Source: Nemertoderma westbladi (lineage: Eukaryota > Xenacoelomorpha > Nemertodermatida > Nemertodermatidae). Taken from it: a stretch of DNA of 64,000 nucleotides. The stretch spans positions 34,030 to 98,029 of the forward strand of contig JAUCBJ010008787.1 in the NCBI GenBank assembly GCA_032718475.1. The letters are read 5' to 3'. Position 1 is the stretch's first letter. Every line of letters starts with the position of its first letter. The notes beneath the pieces were generated by a model. The model ran no database searches. It saw only the letters and a program-made list of their open reading frames with translations, and was not told the origin of the DNA. A program made the position numbers and the translations under genes. Below are positions 1-11,277 of the stretch, piece by piece.

Positions 1-811
1 CCGACCCAGGTTTACCAACTTAGCTTTGTTGCTGTTCCCCCCAAGTAACTCACGGAATTTACCCTCAGTTGGGGTGTTTAAATAACGCACACTGAAATAT
101 TTCTCGCGAATTTCAGTAAAACTATCACACACCAGTAGGAAATGAAATTCATCTTCAATGGCGTTGATATTGCACAATGGACAAATTCTTGATTCCCTGG
201 GTATCCTGTACCACCTACCCCATTCAATCAGCAGTGCATATGATGAGCATCTAAACCTAAATTAAGAGTCTCATTAAACCAGTGTGACCACGTAGCATCG
301 ATAGATAGTTTTCCAAGCCAAATTTAACTTTCACATAATGTAACCCCTTGGGTGACTGGTCAATCGATCCCCACCACGCCTGTATAAACTGCGCCTGTAA
401 TCTATCTTTCACATTAGAAAGAAACACCATATCATTCCCCACCCCTTGATTATCCCAGGCCCCGCTAAACTCCAGATTATTTATTAAGTCACGCACAGAA
501 GACGCCCAATTCTTACAATTACTACAAGTATTGATATAATTTAGTTGCATCTCATACGCATGCTTAATAAGCCTATTATCATTACACTTTCAAGTTTCAG
601 CCAAAACTTTATAATTCTCAAATGCCTATCCAATATAAGCGGAAATACTCCGGATTCCCCATAGACCATAAAATTGGGAGTCGTCAGTTTAACTCTAAGT
701 TGCCGCTTCAAAAATTTTAATTGCACGCGTTCTGTTTCAACCGACGATTGAAAACCCCACACTTCACTACCGTACAATAAAATAGGTTTCACTAATGAAT
801 TAAACACGTTC
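1..811 (-). pseudogene. LINE A ORF2, C-terminal part
   Basis: Continuation of the RT thumb and C-terminal region after the MITE at 812-1412. The stretch reading VFNSLVKPILLYGSEVWG (about 810-757) is the usual post-RT motif of LINE polyproteins. A frame change near 590 moves the reading to 550-257. In the last 240 bases a third frame reads CPLCNINAIEDEFHFLLVC, the CCHC-type C-terminal zinc motif of many LINE ORF2 proteins, and continues off the window. It is broken and not expected to be functional. Confidence 0.8.
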
Positions 812-1412
812 GTGGGGACTTCGAGCAGCACGTAGTCGGCAAGCCTTGGCATACGGTTCATATAGAGCAAATGGGGCATGTCTAGTTTGGACCCATATCC
901 CATGCTATAAATGTATTCATTCGATATACAATCATATGTTAATCCGCTAGGTGGTGTCAAATTGTTATTCTGCAATTTCGTACTTACCAGTGCAGCACTG
1001 TACAGCAGTACCGTACCGGTAGGCCTATGTCATTACTTCTGAGTCTCTAGCGGATCCCCAATTAAATGTCGTAACTTTTCAATTTCGTAAAAGATAGACT
1101 TCATGATTCTCTACAGGCCACCAAAATTTCAGCTCAGGAAAATGAGGCCTTCCCGAGAAATTTAACATTTTCTAAAAACCACATAATCTGTCGTAGCTGA
1201 CGTCAGACTGCATGATTTTTCACCAAACTTTACAAACTTTCTAAACTTTCTCTCTACTACTTACCTACTAAGTTTGGTTCAATTCCGAACCAGCGATGCC
1301 GAGAAATTCGCGTTCAAACATTTACCAGACGGACGGACAGACAGACGGACATGCCCCATTTGCCCTATATGAACCGTATGCAAAGGCTCGCCGACTACGT
1401 GTCTCGCCCCAC
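812..1412. mobile_element. 601-bp MITE with GTGGGG/CCCCAC terminal inverted repeats
   Basis: Positions about 830-881 are the near-perfect reverse complement of about 1348-1396. The outer ends read GTGGGG at 812 and CCCCAC at 1412. GTTC lies next to both ends (808-811 and 1414-1417), suggesting a 4-bp target duplication. The element sits inside LINE A coding sequence, between FKLACEL and FNSLVK of the same domain. No ORF. Relatives of the terminus occur at 4655-4680 and 59193-59227. Confidence 0.82.
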
Positions 1413-2331
1413 AGTTCACAGGCCAACTTAAAGTCGGTTGTAGGAAAATTGACTAAATATTTTAGCAGCGCAAATTGCGCTTTCTTGCCTTTGTCTGCCA
1501 GATATTTCTGTGCAGTTGCAAAGCTACCACCACTAGTAAATATAATTCCTAAATATGTATAGTCGCTAACAACCTTGACCTCGTGGCCGTTAAACATCCA
1601 TTTTTCATGCATTGAAACTTGGCCTCCTTTCCTGAAAATTACTACGTTTGATTTATCGAGGTTAACAGTTAGCGACCAATATGCACAATAATTACTCAAC
1701 ACATCAAACGCATGTTGCAGATCTTCCACTGAGTTAGCTATAAGCACAATATCATCTGCGTAAAGTAATAACAATAGTTTGAGAACACTAATAGAGATAG
1801 ATACCTTGTACACCATTATTATGCAGTTCGGCTACTATATCATTTAAAAATAGATTGAACAACAAGGGACTGAGACATTCGCCTTGCCGTACTCCTAACC
1901 AACAAATAAACTCATTGGAATAAACACCTTCTACCCGAACGCGAGATTTAACTGAGTTGTACATACTTTTGATTACATTTAATACATTCCCCAAAAACCC
2001 CAGCTTTAGTAGCTTAACCCACAATGCACTTCTATCAACGCAATCGAATGCTTTCCTTAGGTCAACAAATGCACAATATATTTTACCTATACCACTAGTT
2101 ACAAAATGATCAATTATAGATTTAAGTATAAATATTTGGTCTACTGTAGCGCGGCCCCAACGAAACCGTGATTGGGATTCAATAACCACTCCAAATCCTT
2201 CGGACCACCATTGTAGTCGGTTATTTAATACCAACGTGAATAGCTTACCAAATGCACTTAATAGAGTAATACCTCTGTAGTTATTTGGGTCTCTCAAATC
2301 GCCCTTCTTCTTAAAAATAGGAGACACTATA
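1413..2331 (-). pseudogene. LINE A ORF2, reverse transcriptase core
   Basis: Two overlapping minus-strand frames (2327-1788 and 1816-1413) together carry RT motifs in order: PIFKKKGD, NNYRGITLL, the fingers and palm FVDLRKAFDCVD, GVRQGECLSPLLFNLF, and the catalytic YADD at 1751-1762, followed by YLGIIF. The frame changes near 1800. It belongs to the same ORF2 as 4685-6576. The codons flanking the 2336-4680 insertion join in frame when that insert is removed. Confidence 0.85.
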
Positions 2332-2335
2332 CCAG

Positions 2336-4680
2336 TAGATTTATTTAATAATTAATAAATTAGTATCGCTCGAGTTCCTGCAGCTTTTATTCGTTTGTGG
2401 CTGCCTCTGGCTATGTTTGTGGCAGGAATGTTTGAACGCTAATAAGTTGGTCAATCATGGATGAAATGGAACCAAACTTGGTACACATGTAGTCTATAAA
2501 AAATTTAGAAATTCTACACACAGACAAACTTCTACAGTTCCCCGGTCTGCTGCTAGGGGGCGAATTAACAGAAACGTAAAAATAGCTGTAATTATAGAAC
2601 CAACGATCAGATTCATCTGAAATTTAGTAGTAGTTACCTAAGAGCATTGCTTAATTAGAAATTCTACAGAGACTTTTACAGTTCCTGTCTGCCGCTAGTG
2701 GGGAATTGTTAGAGCTCCAGTTCAACGTGCTTAGCACGGTTTAATAAACAATAAATTAATTATTTTATTCAATACAGTAATTATAACAGTAAAATGCAAT
2801 GTAATCTATTTTTTAGTAAAATCAAGAGATAGGAGGGGGGTGGGACTGGACGCAAATCCCATCTTGGCGAATTATTATCCCGTCTCAATATTAATTTCTC
2901 AATTTTGGGAAAGGAGCAGGTTACAGTGGCACGTTATTTTAACCAAAACAATAAAGTAAACACAATAGAACAGGTTACAGTTTTATTTTTGAGAGAAATC
3001 AGCTGTTGTTATTTGCGTCCAATTTCCCCTGGAGAGGGATGAATTTTTATTGCGTCCAGCCCCCCCCCCCCCCCCCCCCCCTATCTTGAAATCAAATACC
3101 AAAAATATATTTATTATATGAACAATCTATTTGGAAATTGTAAGTTCGGCCTATCTCTTTACCATAAGCTCAGTATCTTTATCTGGTGTGTTTTTATTAT
3201 TTTACCAATTATTTAATATGTTTGATAGAATTGAACAACACCGCCCAACACAACCAACTCTATATCCGCCTCGAGCATCGAGAATACGAGAAATTCGATC
3301 GAAATACATGCTTATCCCAGTAGTATCCGTCCGTAGTCACCGGACCGCTGCGGTTTACTCCCGTAGAACAGTAGAATTCCCGCAGCTTCCGAACCAATTC
3401 GACAACGAATTCGCTTCACACTTCAGAGAACAGAGAACGTAATCCAGTGCGATAACGTCTGCCCAACGTTCAACCATTTCCCCCAGCGATCCCAGGATCC
3501 GGGCCGCCGCTAAACCCAGATCGCAATCCTCATCGATTCGTCCAGTCGTCGACGTAAGTCAGTAAGTGGGACTCTTCCAACCGCACTCCAAGGTGGGTGA
3601 CCGGAGTGAGGCATGAGGAACTTGGCAGTGGCCCGCATTACGATCTGACCGACCGCCGTATTCCCAGTGTCTGAGTGTAGTAAATACCCAAATAGAATCG
3701 TACTGACAAACAAGCAATTCCGTAGTATTCCCCCGTTAATCACCTCTTGAAGCAACTCGGCTGCTCGGGTCCAGATACATCGCAGCATCGGACTGTCGGG
3801 AGCGTTTCAGACAGTAATGGAGCGGCATTTGCGAATATTTCCAATGGTTTTATAATAAATAAGGGGTTTCAACAGTTCAATGCTAAAACAAATGGATTAT
3901 TCCTAACCCCACCCCAATACAGCAATATACCTAACAGTATATAGCTTAGGTACCACAGTCTGACAGTACCATAATCAGCACAGTCAGCCTACGCTAATTT
4001 CACAGCAAAGTCCTTGTCATGGCCTGTGTGTAGTAAGCCATGGGTGGTACCTACGGTGCGCACTACAATGGCAGTACAGCAATACGGTGTACCGTGCCAA
4101 TGACTGAATGATTAGCGGTAACTATCTAAACTATTAGGCCTATGTTACAGTATTATTATTACCGGTGCCGGTAGGCCTACTGGGCTAATTACTGAATTAG
4201 GCCTAAACTATAATCGCCGCAAGGGTTGCATGATATGGCATGTCTGCAGTGTATGGTACCGGTTGACCAGTATTGCAGTATTGAATGATTGCAGGATTCT
4301 CGATTCAGGGATTGAGTACAGCCTGACAGTACCGGTACACATGGTACATGCAGAATTGCAAAATTTGTTAGAAACACAGCTGATTTATCCTACAGTAATA
4401 ATAATTTAACGCATTTTAAATTTGGATAAATAAATTTATTATAACTGCAATAACAGTTACACTGATGCTGCACGAGGGCCCCACGCAAATTCTACTTGGA
4501 AAATTTTCAAACTTTTGCCAAACAACATGTGTACCAAGTTGTGATAGATTTCATCAAGGATTGGCCGAGTTATTAACGTTTAAAATAAAATACTGAAAAA
4601 AACGCGACAGAACGACAGAACGACAGGTTGATTAATGGTACCACTACGCTAAGGCTCACTCACTTCGTGGCTCGCCCCAC
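2336..4680. mobile_element. 2.35-kb composite insertion in LINE A with CCAG target duplication
   Basis: CCAG is present at 2332-2335 and at 4681-4684. The LINE reading frame resumes across the gap (FPDSW on one side, VSPIFKKKGD on the other), so the whole block arrived as an insert. The right end carries the GTGGGGCGAGCCACGAAG-type terminus in reverse complement (4655-4680). The left end is AT-rich and shows no matching repeat. Inside are two monomers of the CTCF-like 146-bp repeat (about 2440-2730), a poly-C MITE (2826-3088) and stretches rich in ACCGGTAC and TAGGCCTA words. I see no convincing gene; short ORFs at 3131-3442 and 3510-3788 match nothing I recognise. Confidence 0.7.
2826..3088. 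mobile_element. Poly-G/poly-C ended MITE
   Basis: It starts AGATAGGAGGGGGG and ends in 22 C followed by TATCTT. The next inner bases (CTGGACGCAA at the left, TTGCGTCCAG at the right) are inverted repeats. A diverged relative lies at about 16578-16818 inside the hAT-like element; both share an internal stretch around AACAGGTTACAGTTTTATTT. Confidence 0.75.
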
Positions 4681-4684
4681 CAGC

Positions 4685-6640
4685 TATCCGGAAAATAACC
4701 GCACTGTAAAGCTGCGTTAAAAATACTGGTTACGGTCGGAACTAGGGCCTGTGCCCCATCAATGAAAAATTCATTTAGAATACCATCGAATCCAGGTGCC
4801 TTATTCCTACGTAACTTTAAAATGGTGTTGGCCACCTCCTCGATGGGCAGGGCCAATATAATTCTCAAAAATATATCTAGCTTGCTGTTGGTCGTAATCA
4901 TTTGCACCGGGTGGGCTGATTCCCATATCCTGAAAACTAGAGCCAGTGTCATTTAACGCTGTAAAATGTGCTTCAAAAGTTTCAGCACTAACCGGTGATT
5001 TACTGCATTTACTACCGTTAGCACCTTCACAACTGCGCCTTAGCAGCTTCCAAAACTTTTTTGTATCCGCAACTTTGTAGTTGCGTAGCGCATCTGATTT
5101 CTCACAATTATAGTCATATCGCGCTTTGCGCAATGTTTTTTTATATTTACTACGCTTTTGGACCATTATAGCACAGGAAGTAGAATCCTTAGATTCTTTG
5201 AAACACCCTAATGAATGTTTAAATGCATCCCTAGCTAAGGCACAGTTCTCATCGAACCACGGTGCACTAGGCCTACCACTACTGCAACTGTTAGACACAT
5301 TACTAGTATTTGAATCAACTTTAAAATATAAATCGGCTACATCACATAATATGTCCGTAAAATCATTAATGGCTACATCAACTTTACTGCTGGTTAGCGG
5401 CTCCAGACAAGTCACATTGTCTAGGACCTCGTCAAACCTAGATTGTATCTGCTCCGAGCTAAGTATGTCCTTGAAACGGTCCCGCTGCGAAGGACGATAT
5501 TTGTATTTATTGCCGGCGTCACTTGGGAGGCCACCAGCAGTATTGTTAATATTACTGTTATTTTTAACATTGACATTAATATTACTTGCACCGAGACTAA
5601 ACGTTGCTGATACTACACAATGGTGGGATATAATATTGGGGTCATTTATTATAAAATCATAACAACAATTGATAAGGTCAATGTCTCCCAAAAAATATTC
5701 AATTGTTGATTTACGTAAACCGCAACGTCCGCCATCCGCAAAAAATGTACAAGCTCCCACGCCTTTATCAGCGCCTACCCATCCATTGAACACTTTCAGC
5801 GTAGTAGACCAGCATAGAGATATAAGTTTTTCTCCATGCCGATTAACAGTGGTGTCCATGTTATTGCGCAGCCTCATCTCACTGGGTAATACAGAATCAT
5901 CAAAAATATAATCGTCTGGTAAAAGGCTTTCTAAACCAACACATTAGGAATCATTTGCAATGTAATCTTCCAAGGTACCTGTCCTTGCATTGAGGTCACC
6001 AACAATTAAAATACTTGATTGGCTACAGTACAGGGAAATTCCCTCCAGCAACCTATCAAACACACTACCGGTATCATTTAGATTGCTAGTTGATGCATCC
6101 GGTTGGATATATGCAGCACACAAAATTAAATCTTTTCCAAGCTTTGAACCTGGCTTGCCTTCAAATTTTAACCATAAAAGATCTTCAGTAGCAAAATCCG
6201 CTAATTGACTAACTTTTAATCCCAGAGAATCTGATACATATACAGATACTCCCCCGCTATACCTTTTAGCCTTCTTATGTTTATACTTCCTACATACCTC
6301 GAATGGCTTACTAAAATCAGCTATATTTACATTATGAATATTGTCTGGAGATAGCCAGGTCTCCACACAGACAAAAATATCGTGCTCTGAAATAGTTTCG
6401 CAAAATTTAGGATCAGCTACCGCAGTTGTTAACCCTTCCACATTCAAGAGTCCCACCTTCAGTCGTTTATCATTGCGATTCGTCTGAGTGTGTCTCCATT
6501 TTAAATTTTTAAATCCTATCCCGTCTGGTTGGCCGTGTCGGGTAGAAAACCCCCCGACCTGTCTCTGATTTTCCAATCCCCGCTAACGCCCGCCATATCC
6601 CTCTCAATAACAATTACTGGTGTTTGCTGTTGTGAGCCCT
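4685..6640 (-). pseudogene. LINE A ORF2, apurinic endonuclease and start of RT
   Basis: From 6576 the minus strand reads an APE-type endonuclease: KVGLLNVEGL, then ETWLSPDN, SGGVSVYV and ILIVGDLNARTG. A single TAA near 5943 interrupts an otherwise open frame that continues at 5877 through the endonuclease-RT linker. A frameshift near 4870 moves the reading to 4952-4685, which holds the start of the RT domain (EEVANTILKLRRNKAPGFDG) and FPDSW, where the 2336-4680 insert begins. The endonuclease nicks target DNA for target-primed reverse transcription in LINEs generally. This copy cannot make a full protein. Confidence 0.87.
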
Positions 6641-6759
6641 GGCTACCCACAGCCGACTCCAAACAACCGTCTAGGTTTGGTCCCGGGTTCAACCCCTCGC
6701 CCGCTGGACGTCTGTTCGCCTGCTGGACGATGGAGGGTTATCCTGATCAATGCATCTAG

Positions 6760-7593
6760 CTAGCTCCGATGATGTCGTTTCGTTCGTCGGTGTCGGTTCA
6801 GGTTGCTGTGCATCAAACTTGGACTGACCTTCTTCCCACGTATTTTTATCCTCAGCTCGCTTCCTGTCCCCCTCTCTTCGTTTCTCCTCACGTAGACATT
6901 GACACGTGCGTCCATTCCCTGTTCCTTGGCCTCACGTGCCAAACGAAATAATATCGAGCGTTGTGCTCTCATCTCGGGCGGATGATCATCCACCATGTGA
7001 ATTTCGGAGCGCTCCAGTTGATGTTTCTCGTCCAAAGCCAAATACTTGTCGGCCATGTTAGTAAATTCGATTTTAATTGGACGTGTGGCTCCTCGCCTAA
7101 AGGCACCCTGCCTAGAAACACGATCGATTGCAAGTCGGTCTTTTATTCTCAACTCCTTTTCTATAAAGTTAGTCGCAACTAACTTTAAGTTCTCGTTTCG
7201 TGATTCCTTTACATTCATCACAATTAAGTTTCGGCGCCCCCATTGCCTCTCGTTCTCAACAACTCGTTTAAGCTGCATCCTATGGTTGTTGTTAACTTTC
7301 ATTTCCAGCATTTTGATGTTACCTTCCATAGCAGACAGACCCTCAGCAATCTTCGGGATCATTAGGATACTATCTAAATGCTCTTGCGATAACACTGCCT
7401 GGGCCTGGTCCAGCGATCGACCACTGCTGCTGACTCTTGTCCTCTTATTATGATGATAATTACCCCTAGGGAACTGGAACTCCCCACTTACTCCCGCTTC
7501 ATGGCGCCTACCTCGCGGGAATCCCCCATCGTCGGTACCAAGGTTTCCTATTTCCATAATTTCCACAAGATCATCCGCTGTATCGTATTCCAT
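6760..7593 (-). CDS. LINE A ORF1, L1-like RNA-binding protein, apparently intact
   Basis: 277 codons without interruption. The N-terminal third is low-complexity with RNA-binding-like basic and glycine stretches. Around residues 80-115 lies a short helical stretch (MIPKIAEGLSAMEGNIKMLE) with heptad-like spacing. It is followed by RRNLIVMNVKESRNENLKLV and RPIKIEFTNMADKYLAL, which resemble the RRM and C-terminal domains of L1 ORF1p (nucleic-acid chaperone that coats LINE RNA). The tail is basic. ORF2 starts about 120-180 bp downstream on the same strand, the usual LINE arrangement. That ORF1 is open while ORF2 is broken may be chance or recent inactivation. Identification rests on pattern and position, not a search. 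Confidence 0.72.
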   Translation of the reverse strand: MEYDTADDLVEIMEIGNLGTDDGGFPRGRRHEAGVSGEFQFPRGNYHHNKRTRVSSSGRSLDQAQAVLSQEHLDSILMIPKIAEGLSAMEGNIKMLEMKVNNNHRMQLKRVVENERQWGRRNLIVMNVKESRNENLKLVATNFIEKELRIKDRLAIDRVSRQGAFRRGATRPIKIEFTNMADKYLALDEKHQLERSEIHMVDDHPPEMRAQRSILFRLAREAKEQGMDARVNVYVRRNEERGTGSELRIKIRGKKVSPSLMHSNLNRHRRTKRHHRS

Positions 7594-7800
7594 GAGGCCG
7601 GTGGATTCATCACCCGTGGCATTGTCCCTTAGACAGCTATAACGATTGGAGCCATGTCACCCCTGCAACGAACTCAGTCTGTCACTTGCCCTGTCGTCAC
7701 CCGTAGCAGGCAGCCCACCACCACCGCGAGGCTCAGTGGCTTGCTGCCCAGTAGGATGGTTTGGACGTTCAGGTGTATATGGTTTGGGAACCATCACGAC

Positions 7801-8180
7801 TTATTACTGTATTACACTTGTATTTACAGCTAGCTGATTTAATTAACTTTCTCAGTACTCAACGGTCAAATAATCCAACATAAATAACATAAATACATCA
7901 CAGTATATATTACAGTACCTTATAAAAGTGTATATACCGATCGGGATATATTTATATATCCCGATCGGGATAGGGAACCCTACTTTGGGTGGGGTGACTT
8001 GAGACAGTGCTTACAGTAAACTAAAAAAAATGCCACTAGTGAAAATGTTTTTCTCCAAAAAACGGATAGACTGATAGAGGAAGTTTTCTTCTAGGCCTAT
8101 CATTACAGCATTATCTCATTACCTTATCGTCACAGTTGACGTCGGTTTTTCAACAAGTGACCATTCATCTGTATTTTTAA
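7801..8180. other. Intergenic DNA with a perfect palindrome
   Basis: AT-rich, no gene seen. At about 7936-7971 CCGATCGGGATATAT is followed after 2 bases by its exact reverse complement, a strong potential hairpin or cruciform. At about 7990 the string GGGGTGACTTGA is mirrored by TCAAGTCACCCC at about 10734, so the CR1-like element between them may sit inside a larger inverted-repeat element. Confidence 0.5.
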
Positions 8181-8189
8181 TCTATGTGG

Positions 8190-10681
8190 TCCCTATCAGT
8201 TTGTAAATAGTGAACCTGTACAATATTTAGATTATAAGAACGGCGACTATGTAGCATTTTCTTCCTTTTTAGATACTCAAGATTGGCATTGCAATTTTGA
8301 ATCATGTAATACAGTAGATGATTATTGGATTGCTTTTTATAATGTTGTTAACGCTGGTATAACGCGTTTTATTCCATGCAAAGATATTCCTGTTTCTTTT
8401 AGAAAACGTTATCCCGATCACATTAGGCAACTTCAACGAAAAAAGAAATTGAATAGACGTCAATATAAATTGAAAATGGAAAAGGCGGCACACACCACAG
8501 GGTAACCTAGCTTACAATAGGTGTGCGAAGGAAATTTCTAGAACAATATTTAGGAATTTATGTCTGAGAGAAAATAAGATTTTAACCTCAGGCCGTCCAA
8601 ACGCTATTTTTAGCTACATTAGTTCCAAGAGAAATTATAAATCTGGAGTTGCCCCTTTGAATTTCAAAGGTGATGTAATCGTTGACGACGCAATTAAAGC
8701 CAGGATTTTTTCGAAGGTTCTGGCAGAGAATTACTGTAACGATGATGGTAATTGCCCCCCTTTCAGTCGTGCGGTGCCAAATAATACACATATTAGCGAC
8801 ATTACTTTTAATCCCAGTGTAGTACTTAAGATTTTACGAGACCTACCATCAAAGTCTGGCTCAACACCAGATGGCATGCCTAGCTTATTATACCGTAGTT
8901 TGGCTACACAGCTAGCAACGCCTTTGTCTGCTATGTTTGAAATATCTTTCAGTTTACATGTGTTACCTAATATCTGGCTTACAGCAATTGTAGTACCCCT
9001 GTTCAAGAAAGATGACCCGTCCAACCCATACAACTACCGGCCAATTTCTTTGACTTGCATTGCCTGCAAAATAATGGAAACTAGTATTAAAAATGAACTT
9101 TTAAAGTACCTTTCGAATGGCCTAATTTCTAAAAATCAACACGGCTTTCTCAAACGCCGCTCAACTGCAACTCATCTCCTCGAGTGCACGAACGATTGGT
9201 ACAAATTATTAGATAATAAACAGAACATGGATATTATATTATTTATATCGACTCCGAGAAGGCCTTCGATAAGGTGGTACACTCTAAACTTTTACAAAAA
9301 CTGGCCGCGTATGGGATTTCAGGTAATCTATTTGACTGGATAGTCGCCTCTTAGCTAATCGTAGTCAACGTGTTTTAGTTGGATACAAATACTCAGATTA
9401 TGTTGACGTCAAATCAGGAACACCCCAAGGAAGCGTCTTGGGGCCGATTTTGTTCCTAGTTTTTGTAAACGATTTGCCTTCGGAATTTACAAATGTAGGT
9501 TGCAAACTATTTGCTGACGATTTAAAATTATATGGAAACAGTAATAATCCGGCAAACATTCAAAATGCGTTGGATAGATTAGCCAGTTGGAGTAAAACCT
9601 GGCAGCTCAATGTCGCTGCGCACAAATGTCATGTACTTCACCTTGGTACACGCACACCGAGTGAGTACACTCTCAACGGTTCTATTCTAGAACTCAAGGA
9701 GAGTTGTAAGGACCTAGGTATTATCGTTACCAAAAATCTGCGTTTCAGCAAATACTGCAGCCAACAAGTATCCAAGGCGTATAAAATGTGCAATATAATA
9801 TTTAGGTGCTTCCACACTTCTAATGTCAATGTACTTATTACGGCTTATAAGGCGTATGTTCGCCCACTGTTAGAGTATTGTACTGTGGTTTGGTCTCCTC
9901 ACCAAATTTTTAATATAAAATTGGTTGAGCGCGTCCAACGATATTTCACCAGACGATTGTTTTCAATATGTCAGTTAACACACATAGATACTGTAACAGT
10001 TACTCTAATAGATTAATACACTTGAAACTCCAACCATTAGAAGTTAGGCGAATTATTTTTGATATCCGTATGGTTTATAATATTTGTCACAATAACATTG
10101 ACCTTCATTTTAACGATTTTTTCTCGCATGTGCAACGGCAAGGTTTGCGAGGCCATAACAGGAAACTGTTTGCACAGCCTAGCAGGCTAGTCGTTGTCAG
10201 AAATCGTTTTGCCAGCCGTATAGTATCCGTGTGGAATTCCTTGCCCTCAGATGCCGTTAATGCACGTAATTTGTATATTTTTAATTGCCATATACGTCAT
10301 ATTGATTTCAGTCACTTTTGTCATTTTGTTTAAATATGCACACATTATACCCCGCTTCGTATTTTGATTTGATTTTTATATTTTTTTTTATATTTTCTCT
10401 GTTCATAATGACCGACCGTGTTTTACCATTTTATTTTTTTAGTTTGCAACATTTTTACTTAATTCCAATAGAGATACAATCGTAAGTGCGACATTGCCTG
10501 GGTTATCTTCTCCCTCCATACATATAATTGTTTAATTAAAGGTCTGATTTAATTTCATTTTGTGAATATGTATGTCATTAAGATTAATTTTAAATAATTA
10601 ATTATTTTATTTGTCGGTGCAATTATTTGGAGTGCAATTACATTACATTACATTACACTGTTACATTACATTAAATCTTCC
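8190..10681 (+). mobile_element. LINE B: 5'-truncated CR1-like retrotransposon
   Basis: It contains the endonuclease-RT linker, RT and C-terminal region on the plus strand, followed by a 3' tail with repeated CATTA units (about 10638-10676). A short-repeat 3' end of this kind is typical of CR1-related LINEs. The endonuclease is missing, as expected for a 5'-truncated insertion. Confidence 0.82.
8203..10333 (+). pseudogene. LINE B ORF2, linker plus reverse transcriptase, frameshifted
   Basis: The segment 8210-8503 reads the linker found between endonuclease and RT (DYWIAFYNVVN, FIPCKDIPVSFRKRYP) and ends in a stop. Another frame continues from about 8505. RT begins near 8800 with STPDGMPSLLY, KKDDPSNPYNYRPISLT and KNQHGFLKRRST. 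Near 9240 the frame breaks in the middle of the first palm motif. It resumes with GTPQGSVLGPILFLVFVNDL (about 9415-9475) and the catalytic FADD at 9510-9521. Another shift near 9990 moves the C-terminal part to 9968-10333. The motif set is CR1/jockey-like. At least three frame disruptions make it non-functional. Confidence 0.85.
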
Positions 10682-10783
10682 CTCCATCGCTAATTTACTT
10701 TTCAAGTTATGTACAAAAACATTAAAAAAATGTATCAAGTCACCCCAGTTGCCAAGTTTAAGGTACTAAATTTGCAATTGCCA
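10682..10783. other. Spacer between LINE B and the ribozyme-bearing units
   Basis: AT-rich. It contains TCAAGTCACCCC (about 10734-10745), the inverted partner of a string near 7990. No gene. Confidence 0.4.
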
Positions 10784-10866
10784 TAGTTCAGTACTGATAG
10801 TAACAATGTGTTGGCAAGCTGTATTTTTCGAGGTGTTTGTTATTATACATTTATTATAGGAAGGGA

Positions 10867-11160
10867 TCAAGAACCTGTGGCCTAGTGGTTGTAGTCTCAG
10901 CTTCCGCCTCGAGGTCCCAGGTTCGAATCCGACACCACGCTGATGAGACCCAGTAAGGTCGAAACGCGTACGTGGTTTGGAGAGATATGAGATATTAATT
11001 TCAAGAAAAATTACGCGATTCCTAAATTTGTACACTACCCGGTTAAAAAGTACGCATGTGATGGGATTAGTCCCACAATTGCGCCAATAAAAGATAAGTT
11101 ATTTTCGGTAAAATAAACTTATCATTCGAGGTTAAGACCCCTAGATCCCTTCCTATAATA
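10867..11160 (+). mobile_element. tRNA-derived SINE/retrozyme-like unit, copy 1
   Basis: 294-bp unit repeated almost identically 411 bp downstream. The head has a Pol III A box (TGGCCTAGTGG) and B box (GGTTCGAATCC, 10920-10930), as in tRNA-derived SINEs. A hammerhead ribozyme core follows the B box immediately. The rest of the body (about 10980-11160) has no recognised domain and ends CTAGATCCCTTCCTATAATA. Confidence 0.85.
10934..10976 (+). ncRNA. Type I hammerhead ribozyme motif, copy 1
   Basis: All conserved core residues are present. Stem I is ACCACG (10934-10939) pairing with CGTGGT (10971-10976). Next come CTGATGA (10940-10946), stem II GACC/GGTC with loop CAGTAA (10947-10960), GAAA (10961-10964), and a minimal stem III (AC..GT). 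The predicted cleavage site follows GTA at 10970. Beyond an internal loop, TCC/GGA extends stem I. Very short stem III is known in retrotransposon-associated type I hammerheads, which often work best as dimers; the tandem arrangement here fits that. Self-cleavage is inferred from structure only. Confidence 0.88.
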
Positions 11161-11277
11161 AATGTATAATAACAAACACCTCGAAAAATACAGCTTGCCA
11201 ACACATTGTTACTATCAATAATAAAAAATCAGGGGCTAATAAAATGGCAGCTGTCTTTGAAATTAATTCTCCATATC

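Larger units (their letters stand above)
1..7800 (-). mobile_element. LINE A: non-LTR retrotransposon with L1-like ORF1 and APE/RT ORF2, disrupted
   Basis: Read on the minus strand the order is ORF1 (7593-6760), endonuclease (6576-5944), linker and RT start (5877-4685), the rest of RT (2331-1413), then the C-terminal region (811 down to the window edge). The element runs off position 1. Two insertions split it, at 2336-4680 and 812-1412, and ORF2 also has one in-frame stop and frameshifts. The stretch 7594-7800 is GC-richer and has no other explanation, so I take it as the 5' UTR, but the 5' end is not fixed. The clade is not resolved from sequence alone. ORF1 resembles L1-type RNA-binding ORF1 proteins, while the RT signature (GVRQGECLSPLLFNLFLND) is shared by several clades. 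Confidence 0.88.
10795..11217. repeat. 73-bp perfect inverted repeat flanking the first ribozyme unit
   Basis: Positions 10795-10868 are the reverse complement of about 11144-11217, with the first tRNA-derived unit between them. The inner edges read TATTATAGGAAGGGATC and GATCCCTTCCTATAATA. The second unit ends in the same TCCCTTCCTATAATA but lacks the left arm. Confidence 0.88.

Noticed and set aside
3131-3442. 103-codon plus-strand frame
   Set aside because: No domain, no splice or promoter context, inside a composite mobile insertion.
3510-3788. 92-codon minus-strand frame
   Set aside because: Some LINE-like flavour but no recognisable motif; inside the 2.3-kb insertion.
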